A DNA stretch of 64,000 nt, from assembly GCA_016707605.1 (NCBI GenBank), contig JADJHJ010000001.1:124001-188000 (forward strand), written 5' to 3'. Of the stretch, positions 34,451-47,095 are shown in pieces (within the stretch, counting starts at the first letter, position 1; every line of letters begins with the position of its first letter). The translations under genes were made by a program, and so were the position numbers. The notes under the pieces are model-generated. The model was not told the DNA's origin and ran no database searches. It saw only the letters and a list, made by a program, of their open reading frames with translations. This DNA comes from Candidatus Promineofilum glycogenicum. Lineage in GTDB: Bacteria; Chloroflexota; Anaerolineae; Promineifilales; Promineifilaceae.

Positions 34451-35818
34451 TCAAGAGCGGCCCTGCGCCGCGGCCAGTTGCGCCCGCACCGCTCCCGGCC
34501 CCGTGCCGCCCGGCAGGTCGCGCGCGGCCAGCGCCGCGTTGACGGTCAGGGCCTCGGCCACGTCCGGGCCGAAGTGAGGGCTGATGGCTTGAAGCTCAGC
34601 CAGGCCCAACTCGGTCAGGGCCACGCCGCGCTCCTCGCTCAGCCGGACGACGCGGCCGACGACGTGGTGGGCCTCGCGGAAAGGCAGGCCGCGCCGCACC
34701 AGGTAGTCGGCCAACTCCGTCGCCAATAGTCCTGCCTCCAGTTGCGCCGCCATGCGCTCCGGCCGCAGCTCCAGCGTGCGCAGCAGCCCGGCCATCACCG
34801 GCAGGGCCAGCTCCAGCGTATCGGCGGCGTCGAAGACCGGCTCCTTGTCCTCCTGCAAATCCTTGTCATAGGCCGACGGCAGCCCCTTGAGCGTGGCCAG
34901 GAAGCCGGTCAGGTGGCCGATGAGCCGGCCGCTCTTGCCGCGCGTCAGCTCCAGCGTGTCGGGGTTCTTCTTCTGCGGCATGATGCTGCTGCCGGTGCTG
35001 TAGGCGTCGGCCAGGCGGACGAAGCCGAACTCGGCGCTGCTGAAGAGGATGAGCTGCTCGGCCAGCCGGCTCAGGTGGACGCCCAGCAGGGCGGCGGCGA
35101 AGAGGAACTCGGCGGCGAAGTCGCGGTCGCTGACGGCGTCGAGGCTGTTGGCCGTCACGTCGCCAAAGCCGAGGCGAGCCGCCAGCGCCGCCCGGTCGAG
35201 CGGGAAGGCCGCCCCGGCCAGCGCCGCCGCGCCCAGCGGCAGCACGGCCGCCGACCGTCGCGCCGCGGCGAAGCGTGCTCTGTCGCGGGCCAGCGGCCAG
35301 AAGTGGCTCAGCGCCCAGTGGCCCCAGGTGATCGGCTGGGCGTGCTGCAAGTGGGTGTAGCCGGGCAGGGGCAGGTCGAGGGCGGCGGCGGCGCTGTCGG
35401 CCAGGGCGCGCTGCACGTCGCCAATGGCCTCATCCAGCCGGTCGCCGGCGCGCATGACCCACAGCCGGAAGTCGGTCGCCACCTGGTCGTTGCGGCTGCG
35501 GCCGGTGTGGAGCTTGCCGCCGACAGGGCCGGCGATCGCCGTCAACCGCCGCTCGACGGCCGAGTGGATGTCCTCGTCGTCCGGCGCGATGGCGAATGTG
35601 CCGGCGGCGAACTCGGCCCGCACTGCCTCCAGCCCGGCCAGGAGCGCGTCGCGCTCGTCGGCCGACAGCAGCCCGGCCGCGGCCAGCCCCTCGGCCCAGG
35701 CGACGCTGCCGGTGATGTCCTCATCGTAGAGGCGGGCGTCGAAGCCGATGCTGGCGTTGTAGCGGTGGACGAGGGCGTTGGTCTGTTCGGCGAAGCGGCC
35801 GCCCCAGAGCTTAGTCAT
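34451..35818 (-). CDS. argH: Argininosuccinate lyase
   Basis: Cleaves argininosuccinate to arginine and fumarate, the last step of arginine synthesis. At 455 residues it has normal length. The fumarase/aspartase signature GSSIMPQKKNPD is present, with HTGRSRNDQVATD and GYTHLQHAQPITWGHW. GGGAGAAAG precedes the ATG. It is the last gene of the GNAT-argG-argJ-argH run on the minus strand, separated from argJ by a perfect 74-bp palindrome that ends about 11 bases before its start codon. Confidence 0.95.
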   Translation of the reverse strand: MTKLWGGRFAEQTNALVHRYNASIGFDARLYDEDITGSVAWAEGLAAAGLLSADERDALLAGLEAVRAEFAAGTFAIAPDDEDIHSAVERRLTAIAGPVGGKLHTGRSRNDQVATDFRLWVMRAGDRLDEAIGDVQRALADSAAAALDLPLPGYTHLQHAQPITWGHWALSHFWPLARDRARFAAARRSAAVLPLGAAALAGAAFPLDRAALAARLGFGDVTANSLDAVSDRDFAAEFLFAAALLGVHLSRLAEQLILFSSAEFGFVRLADAYSTGSSIMPQKKNPDTLELTRGKSGRLIGHLTGFLATLKGLPSAYDKDLQEDKEPVFDAADTLELALPVMAGLLRTLELRPERMAAQLEAGLLATELADYLVRRGLPFREAHHVVGRVVRLSEERGVALTELGLAELQAISPHFGPDVAEALTVNAALAARDLPGGTGPGAVRAQLAAAQGRS

Positions 35819-35829
35819 GCTTTCTCCCA

Positions 35830-35903
35830 GGGGCCAGGTTCCAGGGGCCAGGGGCCAGGGAAGAGCGCTCTTCCCTGGCCCCTGGCCCCTGGAACCTGGC
35901 CCC
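35830..35903. repeat. Perfect 74-bp palindrome of CCAGG units, AAGAGCGCTCTT centre
   Basis: Two identical 37-bp arms meet with no loop (35830-35866 / 35867-35903). The arms are made of GGTTCCAGGGGCCAGG-type units, and the centre AAGAGCGCTCTT is shared with 28825. It fills the argJ-argH gap, 2 bases from the argJ stop. Confidence 0.95.
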
Positions 35904-35905
35904 TC

Positions 35906-37138
35906 TCAAGTGCGATAGTCCGCATTAATGCTAACGTATTCGTGCGAGAGATCCGTCGTCCACAGCATCGCCGCGCCGTCGCCCAGGCCCAGGTCGAGGC
36001 GGACGGTGAACTCCGGCGCGGCAAAGACGGCCGCGGCGTCGGCTTCGGCGTAGCCGGTGGGCGTGCCGCCACTCACCAGTTGCAGCGGGGGGCTGTCCGT
36101 TGTCTCAACCCACAGCGCCAGCCTGGCCGGGTCGAGGGCCGCGCCGCTGCGCCCGGCGGCCATGACGATGCGCCCCCAGTTGGGGTCGCCGCCGGCGAAG
36201 GCGGTCTTGACCAGGGGGGAGGTGGCGATGGTGTCGGCGGCGCGGCGGGCGTCGGCGGCCGACGCCGCGCCGGTGACGACCAGGGTGACGAAGCGCGTCG
36301 CTCCCTCGCCGTCGCGGACGATCATCTGCGCCAGTTGTCTGCACAGGTCGGTCAGGGCGGCGGTGAAGCGAGCGCGGCTCTCGCCGTCGCCCACGGCCAC
36401 GCCGGATGCGCCGTTGGCCAAGATCACAATGCTGTCGTTGGTGCTGGTGTCGCCGTCGATGCTGATGGCGTTGAAACTAACGGCGACGGCTTCGCGTAGT
36501 GACGCATCCAGTACGTCGGGGGAAATGGCGGCGTCGGTGGTCAGCACGCCCAGCAGCGTAGCCATGTCGGGATGGATCATGCCCGCGCCCTTGGCCATGC
36601 CGCCGATGGTGACGCGACCACCGGGCAAATCCACTTCCACGGCGGCGCGTTTGGGGCGGGTGTCGGTGGTCATAATCGCTTCGGCCGCCGCCGGGCCGCC
36701 ACCGGCCTTCAGCAGGGGCGCGAGCGCGGCCACCCCGGCGCGCACGCGCGCCATCGGCAGGGGGACGCCGATGACGCCGGTTGACATAACGAGGAACTGC
36801 TCCGGTTGGGCGCCGACGGCCGTCGCGGCCAGCCGCTGCATCTCGCGGGCGTCGGCCAGGCCCGGTTCGCCGGTGCAGGCGTTGGCGTTGCCGGCGTTGA
36901 TCAGCACGCCGCGCAGGGCGGCGCGGTTGGCGGCCAGGGTCTCCCGGTCGAGCAGCACCGGCGCGGCGGGGACGCGATTGCGGGTGAAGACGCCGGCCGC
37001 GGCGCAGTCGCGGTCGGCGGTGACCAGCACCAGATCGGGCCGGCCCGACTGCTTGATGCCGGCGGCCACGGCCGCGGCCACAAACCCCCGCGGCGTCGTC
37101 ACGCTGCCGTCGGGCACGTTGCGATGATAGTTGCTCAT
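35906..37138 (-). CDS. argJ: Bifunctional ornithine acetyltransferase / N-acetylglutamate synthase
   Basis: Transfers acetyl from N-acetylornithine to glutamate and may also make N-acetylglutamate from acetyl-CoA. At 410 residues it starts MSNYHRNVPDGSVTTPRGF with GAGGAG upstream. The autocleavage site is in GAGMIHPDMATLLGVL (between Ala and Thr), giving alpha and beta chains. The AIMTTDTRPK and STNDSIVILANG segments are also typical. The start at 37138 avoids reading into the CAGATT palindrome upstream, which happens to be open in frame. Confidence 0.94.
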   Translation of the reverse strand: MSNYHRNVPDGSVTTPRGFVAAAVAAGIKQSGRPDLVLVTADRDCAAAGVFTRNRVPAAPVLLDRETLAANRAALRGVLINAGNANACTGEPGLADAREMQRLAATAVGAQPEQFLVMSTGVIGVPLPMARVRAGVAALAPLLKAGGGPAAAEAIMTTDTRPKRAAVEVDLPGGRVTIGGMAKGAGMIHPDMATLLGVLTTDAAISPDVLDASLREAVAVSFNAISIDGDTSTNDSIVILANGASGVAVGDGESRARFTAALTDLCRQLAQMIVRDGEGATRFVTLVVTGAASAADARRAADTIATSPLVKTAFAGGDPNWGRIVMAAGRSGAALDPARLALWVETTDSPPLQLVSGGTPTGYAEADAAAVFAAPEFTVRLDLGLGDGAAMLWTTDLSHEYVSINADYRT

Positions 37139-37148
37139 CGGTCTCCTC

Positions 37149-37233
37149 AAAGAGGAGAAACCACAGATTTCGCAGATTACGCAGATTATTCTCTGAATCT
37201 GCGTAATCTGCGTAATCTGCGGTTTCTTCCTCT
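37149..37233. repeat. CAGATT palindrome, type A, between argG and argJ
   Basis: AAGAGGAGAAACCACAGATT, then two 9-base CAGATT units, pairs with AATCTGCG units ending CTGCGGTTTCTTCCTCTT. It abuts the argG stop codon on one side and the argJ ribosome site on the other. Confidence 0.9.
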
Positions 37234-38499
<1,266 letters not shown>

Positions 38500-39075
38500 A
38501 ATGATTCTTTCTCCTTGAGGACGATGGGTGATGGTTGGGCAGGCGCAAGGGTGGGTAGGGCAATGGGTCGGCGGTCGGCGGTCGTCCGTCGGCGGGCGGT
38601 AGGAGTGGGTCAGTGGGACGGTCAAGTGTAGCACGACGGCCGTCTCGTCACAACGATCGATCAGCGGGCAGTTGACGCAATCGCGCCAGACCTTCTCCGG
38701 GAAGCGCTGCCGGTCGGAGATGTGGAAGCCGGCGCGTTGGAAGAAGCTGACGGCGCGGGTCAGGGCGAAGAAGGTGACGACGCCGCGCCGCCGGGCCTCG
38801 ATGATCAGCCCCTTGACCAGCGTGCTGCCCCAGCCGCCGCCCTTGGCCCGGTCGATGACGGCCAGCGAGCGCACTTCGGCCAGGGCGGGCGAGTAGAAGT
38901 AGAGCGAACCGCAGGCCACGATTGCGCCCGCCTCGTCTTTGGCGATGAGCCAGTCGGGCAGGGTGTCGCGGATGGAGTCGGCCGTGCGCGGCAGCAGATC
39001 GCCGCGGCGGGCGTGATCGTTGACGAGGGTGAGGATGCCGGGGATGTCCTCTGGGCGGGCGGGACGGATGTTCAC
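38500..39075 (-). CDS. GNAT acetyltransferase (ArgA-like) open in frame into argG
   Basis: A GNAT domain (about residues 1-150: IRPARPEDIPGILTLVND, EVRSLAVIDRAKGGGWGSTLVKGLI, FFQRAGFHI, ending CDETAVVLHLTVPL). This is the short N-acetylglutamate-synthase-like type often placed with arginine genes. Such a gene should stop near 38620, but the frame stays open for about 42 Pro/Thr/His-rich codons and enters argG at its residue 1. The start is the GTG at 39075 without a good ribosome site. It could be a separate gene read through a low-complexity spacer, a true GNAT-ArgG fusion, or a gene that lost its stop to an indel. ArgJ in the same operon would make it partly redundant. Confidence 0.72.
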
Positions 39076-39101
39076 CGAGTAGACCAGTCGATCGCTAACA
39101 A

Positions 39102-39132
39102 AAAGGGGCGGTACTGGTGTACGCGCCCCTTT
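39102..39132 (-). terminator. Terminator of tRNA-Gln
   Basis: 9-bp perfect stem (AAAGGGGCG / CGCCCCTTT) followed on the minus strand by TTTTTG, 7 bases after the tRNA 3' end. It separates the tRNA from the arginine operon. Confidence 0.75.
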
Positions 39133-39138
39133 CTAACT

Positions 39139-39214
39139 TGGCTGAGGGCGGTGGACTCGAACCACCAACCTTCCGGGTCAGAGCCGGACGTTCTGCCAAT
39201 TGAACTAGCCCTCA
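39139..39214 (-). tRNA. tRNA-Gln (anticodon CUG)
   Basis: 76 bases including an encoded CCA. Acceptor stem TGAGGGC / GCCCTCA, D arm GTTC-AATTGGCA-GAAC, anticodon stem-loop TCCGG-CTCTGAC-CCGGA with CTG at the anticodon position, T arm GGTGG-TTCGAGT-CCACC, discriminator G. All stems are fully paired. Confidence 0.95.
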
Positions 39215-39260
39215 TCACAACAACAGGGCCAATTATAGTCAATATGCGACGGCGCGCAAG

Positions 39261-41513
<2,253 letters not shown>

Positions 41514-41704
41514 AGATCGATCCTTGGCGCGGAACGGCCGCGCGGCAACTAGAATTGCGCCGAGTTCGCGAAGGCGGTGGATTGGCGTTTTGTTGGCGTA
41601 GGCGTAGCGATGGGCTGCCCCGGGCGACAACACGTACTATAGCGTGATGTGAGTCAAGGCCAAAATGGCGGCGCTGTCCCTTTCTCTAGGGCAGCAATTG
41701 GGCC

Positions 41705-41732
41705 TTGGAATTCGCTGTAAAATTGCTAGAAT
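41705..41732 (+). promoter_or_regulatory. Promoter of the MFS gene
   Basis: TTGGAA (41705-41710), 16-bp spacer, TAGAAT (41727-41732), about 65 bases upstream of the start codon. Confidence 0.5.
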
Positions 41733-41796
41733 AGACGTTTGTCTAACTCATAACAGGTCGGTGGCCGTGTCATAGGCCAGCCGACAACATTATCCT

Positions 41797-43107
41797 ATGA
41801 CCATCTCTATTGCTTCCACGCGCGCCCGGCCCGTCCCGGTCGAATACCGCGCCAACTTCAACAACCTCATTCTCGATATCGCCTGGTTCGGCGTGCTGAA
41901 CGGTAGCGCCATCGCCTTCGTGGCCGTCTATGCCACCCGGCTGGGGGCCAACGCCTTCCAGTTGAGCCTGCTCAACGCCACGCCGGCCGTGGTCAACCTG
42001 CTGTTCGCCCTGCCGGCCGGGCGCTGGCTCCAGAGCCAGCCCCTCAGCCGGGCGACCTTCGCTACGTCCGTCATCCACCGCCTGTTCTATCTGGTGTGGG
42101 TGTTTCTGCCGCTGCTGTTCACCGACCAGGGGCAGGTCTGGGCTTTGGTGGCGTTGACCGTCCTCATGAGCGTCCCCGGCACGGCGCTGGCCATCGGCTT
42201 CAACGGTATGTTCGCCGCGGCCGTGCCGCCAGAGTGGCGCGGCCAAATCGTCGGCACGCGCAACGCTGCCTACGCCCTGACCTCCATCGTTATTACTCTG
42301 GCCTGCGGCCGTCTGCTCGACGCGCTGCCGTTCCCACTGGGCTATCAGGTCGTCTTCGCCATCGGCGCGGTGGGCGGGGCCATGAGTTGTTTCCACCTGT
42401 GGCGCGTCCGCCCGGCCGACGAACACCGGCGACCGGGCACGGGCCGCAGCCTGGGCGACTGGGCCGACCCCGGCGAATCGGGCGCGTGGCAGAGCCTGCG
42501 CCTCAGCGTCGGGCTGCGCTTTCTGACGCGCGCCAACCCGCTGTCGAGCCGCTGGTTCAACCCGTTGCGCGACCTGACCTTCCGCAAGGTGCTACTGCTC
42601 GTGGTGGCCATGCACCTGGCGCTGTATCTGGCCGTGCCGCTCTTCCCGCTCTATCTCGTCAACGAGATTCAGTTGAACGACCAGGTTATCGGCCTGGGCA
42701 ACAGCATCTTCTACATCGCCCTCTTCCTGGCCTCGACGCGGCTCGATGCCGTCACGCGGCGCTTCGGCAACCGGCGGGCGATGGCCCTGGGTATCGTCGT
42801 CATCAGCCTCTATCCGGCCATTCTGTCGCAGGCCACCGGCCCGGCGCTGTACCTGGTCGCCTCGATCATGGGCGGCGCGGGCTGGGCGCTGGCCGGTGGG
42901 GCGGTGGGCAACTACGTGCTGGAGAAGACGCCCGACGACAGCCGGCCGTCCTATCTGGCGTGGTACAACATGGCCCTGCAGGCGGGCATCCTGTTGGGGG
43001 CGCTCATCGCCCCGGCGCTGGCCGGCTGGTGGGGGCTGACGATTGGGCTTATCTTCGCCGCCGCCTGCCGCTTGCTCATCGGCGCGGCCATCTGGCGGGC
43101 GAAGTAA
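41797..43107 (+). CDS. MFS transporter
   Basis: 436 residues with 12 hydrophobic segments in two halves. The N-terminal half has the loop 2-3 region ALPAGRWLQS, and the central cytosolic loop (about 200-265) is long. The C-terminal half has ARRFGNRRAMALG-like loop DAVTRRFGNRRAM. No drug- or sugar-specific signature stands out, so the substrate is unknown. A promoter lies at 41705. A palindrome fills the gap to the convergent universal stress gene. Confidence 0.82.
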   Translation: MTISIASTRARPVPVEYRANFNNLILDIAWFGVLNGSAIAFVAVYATRLGANAFQLSLLNATPAVVNLLFALPAGRWLQSQPLSRATFATSVIHRLFYLVWVFLPLLFTDQGQVWALVALTVLMSVPGTALAIGFNGMFAAAVPPEWRGQIVGTRNAAYALTSIVITLACGRLLDALPFPLGYQVVFAIGAVGGAMSCFHLWRVRPADEHRRPGTGRSLGDWADPGESGAWQSLRLSVGLRFLTRANPLSSRWFNPLRDLTFRKVLLLVVAMHLALYLAVPLFPLYLVNEIQLNDQVIGLGNSIFYIALFLASTRLDAVTRRFGNRRAMALGIVVISLYPAILSQATGPALYLVASIMGGAGWALAGGAVGNYVLEKTPDDSRPSYLAWYNMALQAGILLGALIAPALAGWWGLTIGLIFAAACRLLIGAAIWRAK

Positions 43108-43180
43108 GAAGGACAAACCACAGATTACACAGATTTCACAGATTCAAGAGAGTAATCTGTGAAATCTGTGGTTTCTTCTC
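43108..43180. repeat. CAGATT palindrome, type A, between convergent genes
   Basis: AAACCACAGATT, ACACAGATT and TCACAGATT units pair with GTAATCTGTGAAATCTGTGGTTT. It abuts the stop codons of both the MFS and universal stress genes. Confidence 0.9.
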
Positions 43181-44002
43181 TTATCGGACGACGAGGATGG
43201 CCCGCTCTACGTCGAGCACCAGCTCGTGGGCCAGGTCGTCGAGCAGGAAGCGCGGCAGCCCTTCGTCGCGGTGCGCGCCGATGACCACCAGGTCATATTC
43301 GTCGGAGCGGGCTTCGTCGGCGATTTCGTCCACAACCAGGCCGTGGCGCACCTTGGCGTGGGTCGCCACGTTCATGGTCCCCAGAGCGGCCAGGTCTTGC
43401 CCTAGAATGGCCCCCTCCGGCGTCTGCGAGCGGATCAGTTCTTCGGCCGTGGCCCGCAAATCGTCGCCCTTCACCCCCGGCGCGGCGCTGATCTGTGACA
43501 TGACGTGTAACACCGTCACCTCGCTGACGCCGGCCAACAGCGCCGGCAGACGGGCGCGCAAGAGTTGCAGCAATGACGGCGACTGCGCGCCGCTGTCGCA
43601 GATGAGCGCCCGGCGCAAGGGGCGCGCCTCGCGCTTGGCGATGAGCACCGGCAGCGACGTGTGGGCCACGACCTTTTGCGTCACCAGGCCGCGAATGCGC
43701 GTCAGCAACGGCCGTGACTGGCGCTGGCCCATCATCAGCATGTCGTAGCGGCCCGACTCCGCCTCGGCAACGATCTCTTCCCACGGCTGGCCGACGCGGG
43801 TGATGTAGTTGACCTTGGCCAGGGCCGGGGCCAGCAGTTGCGCGGCGTGGGCCAGGATTTGATCCGCCTCGGCCTGCTCCTCGGCGTGCTTAATGACCGT
43901 CAGCACTGTCGGCGTCAGTGGCGTCGTCTCGGCCAGCACAATCAGTTGTCGAATGCCAATTTCCGTTTGCCCTGGTCCCCCAGTGGCGATGAGCACGCGC
44001 AT
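43181..44002 (-). CDS. Tandem-domain universal stress protein
   Basis: 273 residues with two UspA-like domains (about 1-130 and 140-273). The first has VLIATGGPGQTEIGIRQL in place of the usual acidic start and MLMMGQRQSRP. The second ends LVVIGAHRDEGLPRFLLDDLAHELVLDVERAILVVR, a typical G-2x-G-9x-like nucleotide segment in degraded form. USPs bind ATP and act under starvation or oxidative stress. The ATG at 44002 follows GAGGAG by 8 bases. It precedes no clear operon partner; the Na/Pi-like gene upstream is on the same strand, 126 bases away. Confidence 0.8.
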   Translation of the reverse strand: MRVLIATGGPGQTEIGIRQLIVLAETTPLTPTVLTVIKHAEEQAEADQILAHAAQLLAPALAKVNYITRVGQPWEEIVAEAESGRYDMLMMGQRQSRPLLTRIRGLVTQKVVAHTSLPVLIAKREARPLRRALICDSGAQSPSLLQLLRARLPALLAGVSEVTVLHVMSQISAAPGVKGDDLRATAEELIRSQTPEGAILGQDLAALGTMNVATHAKVRHGLVVDEIADEARSDEYDLVVIGAHRDEGLPRFLLDDLAHELVLDVERAILVVR

Positions 44003-44127
44003 AGTCAAGACTCCTCATGGCTCCGGTGTCGGCTGCGGTTGAGTCGGCCGGCGCTCGTTGGCCGCCGAGTGTAACATACTTTGCCGGAGTCGCTGTAAAC
44101 CGGCGACGCGGGTCGCGCTGGGTTGTG

Positions 44128-45279
44128 TCAGACGAGAATCAAGATAACCGGAATGACGAAAATGCCGAACATAAATAGCGCCAGATTCACATTCTTCAGT
44201 GTTACCCATTCGACAAATCGCAGGGATGTTCGCTCATAGCGGCGGAAGAACAGCAGCAAGATGAACATGGCTGAAACGGCCACGCCCAGCATCTCGGCCA
44301 GCACGACCGAGACCGCGGCGTGGTTGTTGAGCAGGACGGCGGCCAGCAGCGTGTCGATAAAGGTGGTGATGTTGGCGCCCATGATGTAGGGGATGACGTT
44401 CTCGCGCCGGACGAAGCCGCGATGGCTGAGCGGCACGAGGATGCTGAGCGAGACGCTGACCGACATCGAGACCAACGTCACCGCCGAGCCGAGCAGGAAC
44501 ATGATCATCGGATTGTAGACCAGGCGCGACATGCGGCCGACCTGGCTCTCCTTGATCGTCATCTCCGGCAGACAGCGGTCGAACAGGTTAAACGTCACCA
44601 GAATGATGCCCAGGCCGACCAGGAACAGCGCCCAGACGGGTAAAAAGCTTTTGAAGAGACCGGACACCGGTTCGATGAGCAGGTCGGTGACGGAAGTCAG
44701 CGCCGCGCCGTCGCCGAAGCTGAAGCGGCCCAGCCAGCCCGACATCAGTAGTAGCGTGCCGATGATGACCGAGCCGATCTGGAGTGTGCCCGTCACCGTG
44801 AAGGATAGCAGGCCCATGCTGAGGCTGGTCGAGCGGTTGCGTCCGCGCAGGACGTAGATGAAGCCGATAAACAGGATGATGAAGCTCGCGCCCATGCGGC
44901 TGCCGATGATCATCGTGAAGGTCTGTACCGGGGTGATGATGCCGGCGTCGAGAAAGGTCAGCGCCGAGGCGGCCACCGGCGACCCGCTCATGACCAGATA
45001 GGCGAAGAGCCAGCCAAAGCCCATCGTGTTAAAGGCATTGTTGAGCGAGAAGCGGTCCTGCACCAGCGGCGCCAGACCGCGCGCGCCGTCCTTCATCAGC
45101 GTCAGGGCCAGGATGAAGAGATAGAGGCTGAGAATAAACAGGCCGATCTTCGGCCAGGAGATGTGTTGCCAAGTGCGGCGCAGGTTGTCGGTGGCGCTCG
45201 GTGGAGTGACTATTGACAACTCCCGTGACTCGGCGGCGGCGGCCGTCGACAGATCGCTGTCGTGGGGTTCGTTGGTCAT
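44128..45279 (-). CDS. Na/Pi-cotransporter-like membrane protein
   Basis: 383 residues with about nine membrane segments. Two related segments, MGFGWLFAYLVMSGSPVAASALTF (first half) and ENVIPYIMGANITTFIDTLLAAVLLNN (second half), resemble the inverted QSSSA/GxNIGTT repeats of NptA-type sodium-phosphate cotransporters, but the QSSS motif is not exact. Substrate is therefore uncertain. The start at 45279 (MTNEPHDSD) has AAGGAAAA 6-7 bases upstream. Confidence 0.7.
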   Translation of the reverse strand: MTNEPHDSDLSTAAAAESRELSIVTPPSATDNLRRTWQHISWPKIGLFILSLYLFILALTLMKDGARGLAPLVQDRFSLNNAFNTMGFGWLFAYLVMSGSPVAASALTFLDAGIITPVQTFTMIIGSRMGASFIILFIGFIYVLRGRNRSTSLSMGLLSFTVTGTLQIGSVIIGTLLLMSGWLGRFSFGDGAALTSVTDLLIEPVSGLFKSFLPVWALFLVGLGIILVTFNLFDRCLPEMTIKESQVGRMSRLVYNPMIMFLLGSAVTLVSMSVSVSLSILVPLSHRGFVRRENVIPYIMGANITTFIDTLLAAVLLNNHAAVSVVLAEMLGVAVSAMFILLLFFRRYERTSLRFVEWVTLKNVNLALFMFGIFVIPVILILV

Positions 45280-45296
45280 AGAGTTTTCCTTGCGGT

Positions 45297-45338
45297 TCAA
45301 CCGCTGCGGTCAACTGTTGCATTTCAACCGCTGCGGTG
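45297..45338. repeat. Direct repeats TCAACCGCTGCGGT upstream of the Na/Pi-like gene
   Basis: TCAACCGCTGCGGT occurs at 45297-45310 and again at 45325-45338, 28 bp apart. Each contains CCGCTGCGG, a 9-bp dyad. This is a possible binding site pair for a regulator of the Na/Pi-like gene. Confidence 0.4.
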
Positions 45339-45457
45339 TGGTGGCTCCTGTTCTCCGTGTGAACTTGCTTACACTACTATGGCCAACTTACAGTACATCT
45401 GTCGAAGCGGCAGCCTGGGCATGTTACCATATGCTTGGGCGATTCCCAAACAGAACG

Positions 45458-45490
45458 AAAACGCCCGTCGCTTCATGCGACGGGCGTTTT
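45458..45490 (-). terminator. Terminator downstream of the SARP gene
   Basis: Perfect 14-bp stem AAAACGCCCGTCGC / GCGACGGGCGTTTT, 5-base loop. It can end transcripts from either side; here it follows the SARP gene. Confidence 0.75.
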
Positions 45491-45529
45491 GAATGCAGGT
45501 GCTAACGAAAACTGCCGGACAGCGACCGA

Positions 45530-47095
45530 TCAGGCGATAACCAGCGAGCGCAACGCCTCGCGGTTTTCAGTCATTAGGCGATCCCAAATGGGGGCGAGAG
45601 CCACACGCAGACTGTTGTAACGTGCGGCCGGCGCATCTCTGGACAATAACACGTCGAGGTTGCGTTCCCGTGTGTCCGGCGACCTGCGAAAGCTGCTGTT
45701 ACTCATCCAGGCCGCGGCCAATTCGAGCGCCAACGGTATTCCTTCCAGCAGTCGACAGAAGCGCGCAGCGATGGCCACATCCTCAGCCGAAAGAGAGTCA
45801 TATCCATAAGACTGCATGGACGCTTGAAACAAGTTCAGCGCCGCCGGCGCAACGCCTTCTTCGTCGGCCGTGTGGGCCAGTCCCTTCAGGGGCAAAGTCC
45901 ACTCAGCCGGCAGCCTCAGCCGTTCTTGACAGGTGACCAGCAACTTCAGCTTCGGCGAGGATTCCAACAGCGTCAGAAGCATGGCGCGGTGGGCGATCAA
46001 TTGGTCGAACCCGTCGAGGACCAGCAGGATTTCGCGGTCTTCAATGCGGGCAAGCACCCGGTTCAAGGGCACATTCCGGGCCGCCGAGGTCATGCCGAGC
46101 GCCTGCGCCGTAGTGGCCAGGAAGTGGGCCGGTGTTGTGACCGTGTCGAGGCGAACCAGGAACGCGCCGTCGAGAAAGAGATGACCGGCTGTGCTATTGG
46201 CGCGCGCCGCCGCCTCAATAGCCAGTCGTGTCTTGCCGATACCGCTCAAGCCAGTTAGGGTCAGCAGCCGACAGGTGGGGTCAGCCAGGTTCTGGGCCAA
46301 TGTCGCTAACTCGCGTGTCCGGCCGACAACCGGGGTCAGACAATGGGGAATGTTGCCAGGGCGCCGGCTGCGTGTCTGTTGGATTCGGGTATAGAGCGCC
46401 TCGATCTCGTCCGACGGCTCAAGGTTCATCTCCTTCACCAATGCCCGCCGGTAGCCGCGATAAACCTTAACCGCATGAGCCAGATCGCCTTTGCGTGTCA
46501 GAAGGAGCATCACTCGAAAGTAGTACTCTTCGCACCAGGGATCGAGTCGCAACAGTTGCCAGGCCAGTCCAAGCGCCAGATCAAAGCGTGGCGTAGCCAT
46601 GTGGCGGCGGAGCAGTTCCTCCAGCACGCCGGTCGCTTTCGACAGCCATGCCTCACGCTCGACCGCCAGCCACGTCTCGTAGACAGAGCAGTCGTCGAGC
46701 ATAATGCCCTCCAGTAGTTGGCCACGGCAGAGCGCCGCGGCCTGTTCCAGCGCCGGCCCATCGGGCTGCAATCGCTGCGACTCAAACAGCGCCAGGTCGG
46801 TGCGGGCCAAGAGATGGGGGTTGAACTGGGCGGTGTAATAATCGACCACCAGCGCGCCGGGCAGCTTTTGTGACAGATCGTGAAGGGCGCGCCGCAGATG
46901 ACCGCGGCCCTCGGTGGTCGTCACGTCGGGCCACAATAACTCCGCCAGGTAGTTACGCGCCACGGCGCGACGCTCGACGACCAGGTAGGCCAGCAAGGCC
47001 AGCGTCTTGTGCGAACGGAAGCCGGCTACCGGCCGACCGTCTACTTCGACCAGGATAGGCCCCAACACTTTTACGCTGATGTCAACACTTGGCAT
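45530..47095 (-). CDS. SARP-family regulator with BTAD and NTPase domains
   Basis: 521 residues. The N-terminal OmpR-like winged helix (about 5-85: VKVLGPILVEVDGRPVAGFRSHKTLALLAYLV) and BTAD helical domain (about 90-245) define the SARP family. An ATPase of the AP-ATPase/NB-ARC type follows (about 255-520), with Walker A GLSGIGKTRLA, Walker B ILLVLDGFD and EGIPLALELAAAW. The TPR or LuxR tail of larger AfsR-type proteins is absent. The start at 47095 has AGGAG 8 bases upstream; a TTG/GTG upstream would add 6 residues. It is divergent from the serine protease gene. An 11-bp-period direct repeat lies between them. Confidence 0.85.
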   Translation of the reverse strand: MPSVDISVKVLGPILVEVDGRPVAGFRSHKTLALLAYLVVERRAVARNYLAELLWPDVTTTEGRGHLRRALHDLSQKLPGALVVDYYTAQFNPHLLARTDLALFESQRLQPDGPALEQAAALCRGQLLEGIMLDDCSVYETWLAVEREAWLSKATGVLEELLRRHMATPRFDLALGLAWQLLRLDPWCEEYYFRVMLLLTRKGDLAHAVKVYRGYRRALVKEMNLEPSDEIEALYTRIQQTRSRRPGNIPHCLTPVVGRTRELATLAQNLADPTCRLLTLTGLSGIGKTRLAIEAAARANSTAGHLFLDGAFLVRLDTVTTPAHFLATTAQALGMTSAARNVPLNRVLARIEDREILLVLDGFDQLIAHRAMLLTLLESSPKLKLLVTCQERLRLPAEWTLPLKGLAHTADEEGVAPAALNLFQASMQSYGYDSLSAEDVAIAARFCRLLEGIPLALELAAAWMSNSSFRRSPDTRERNLDVLLSRDAPAARYNSLRVALAPIWDRLMTENREALRSLVIA

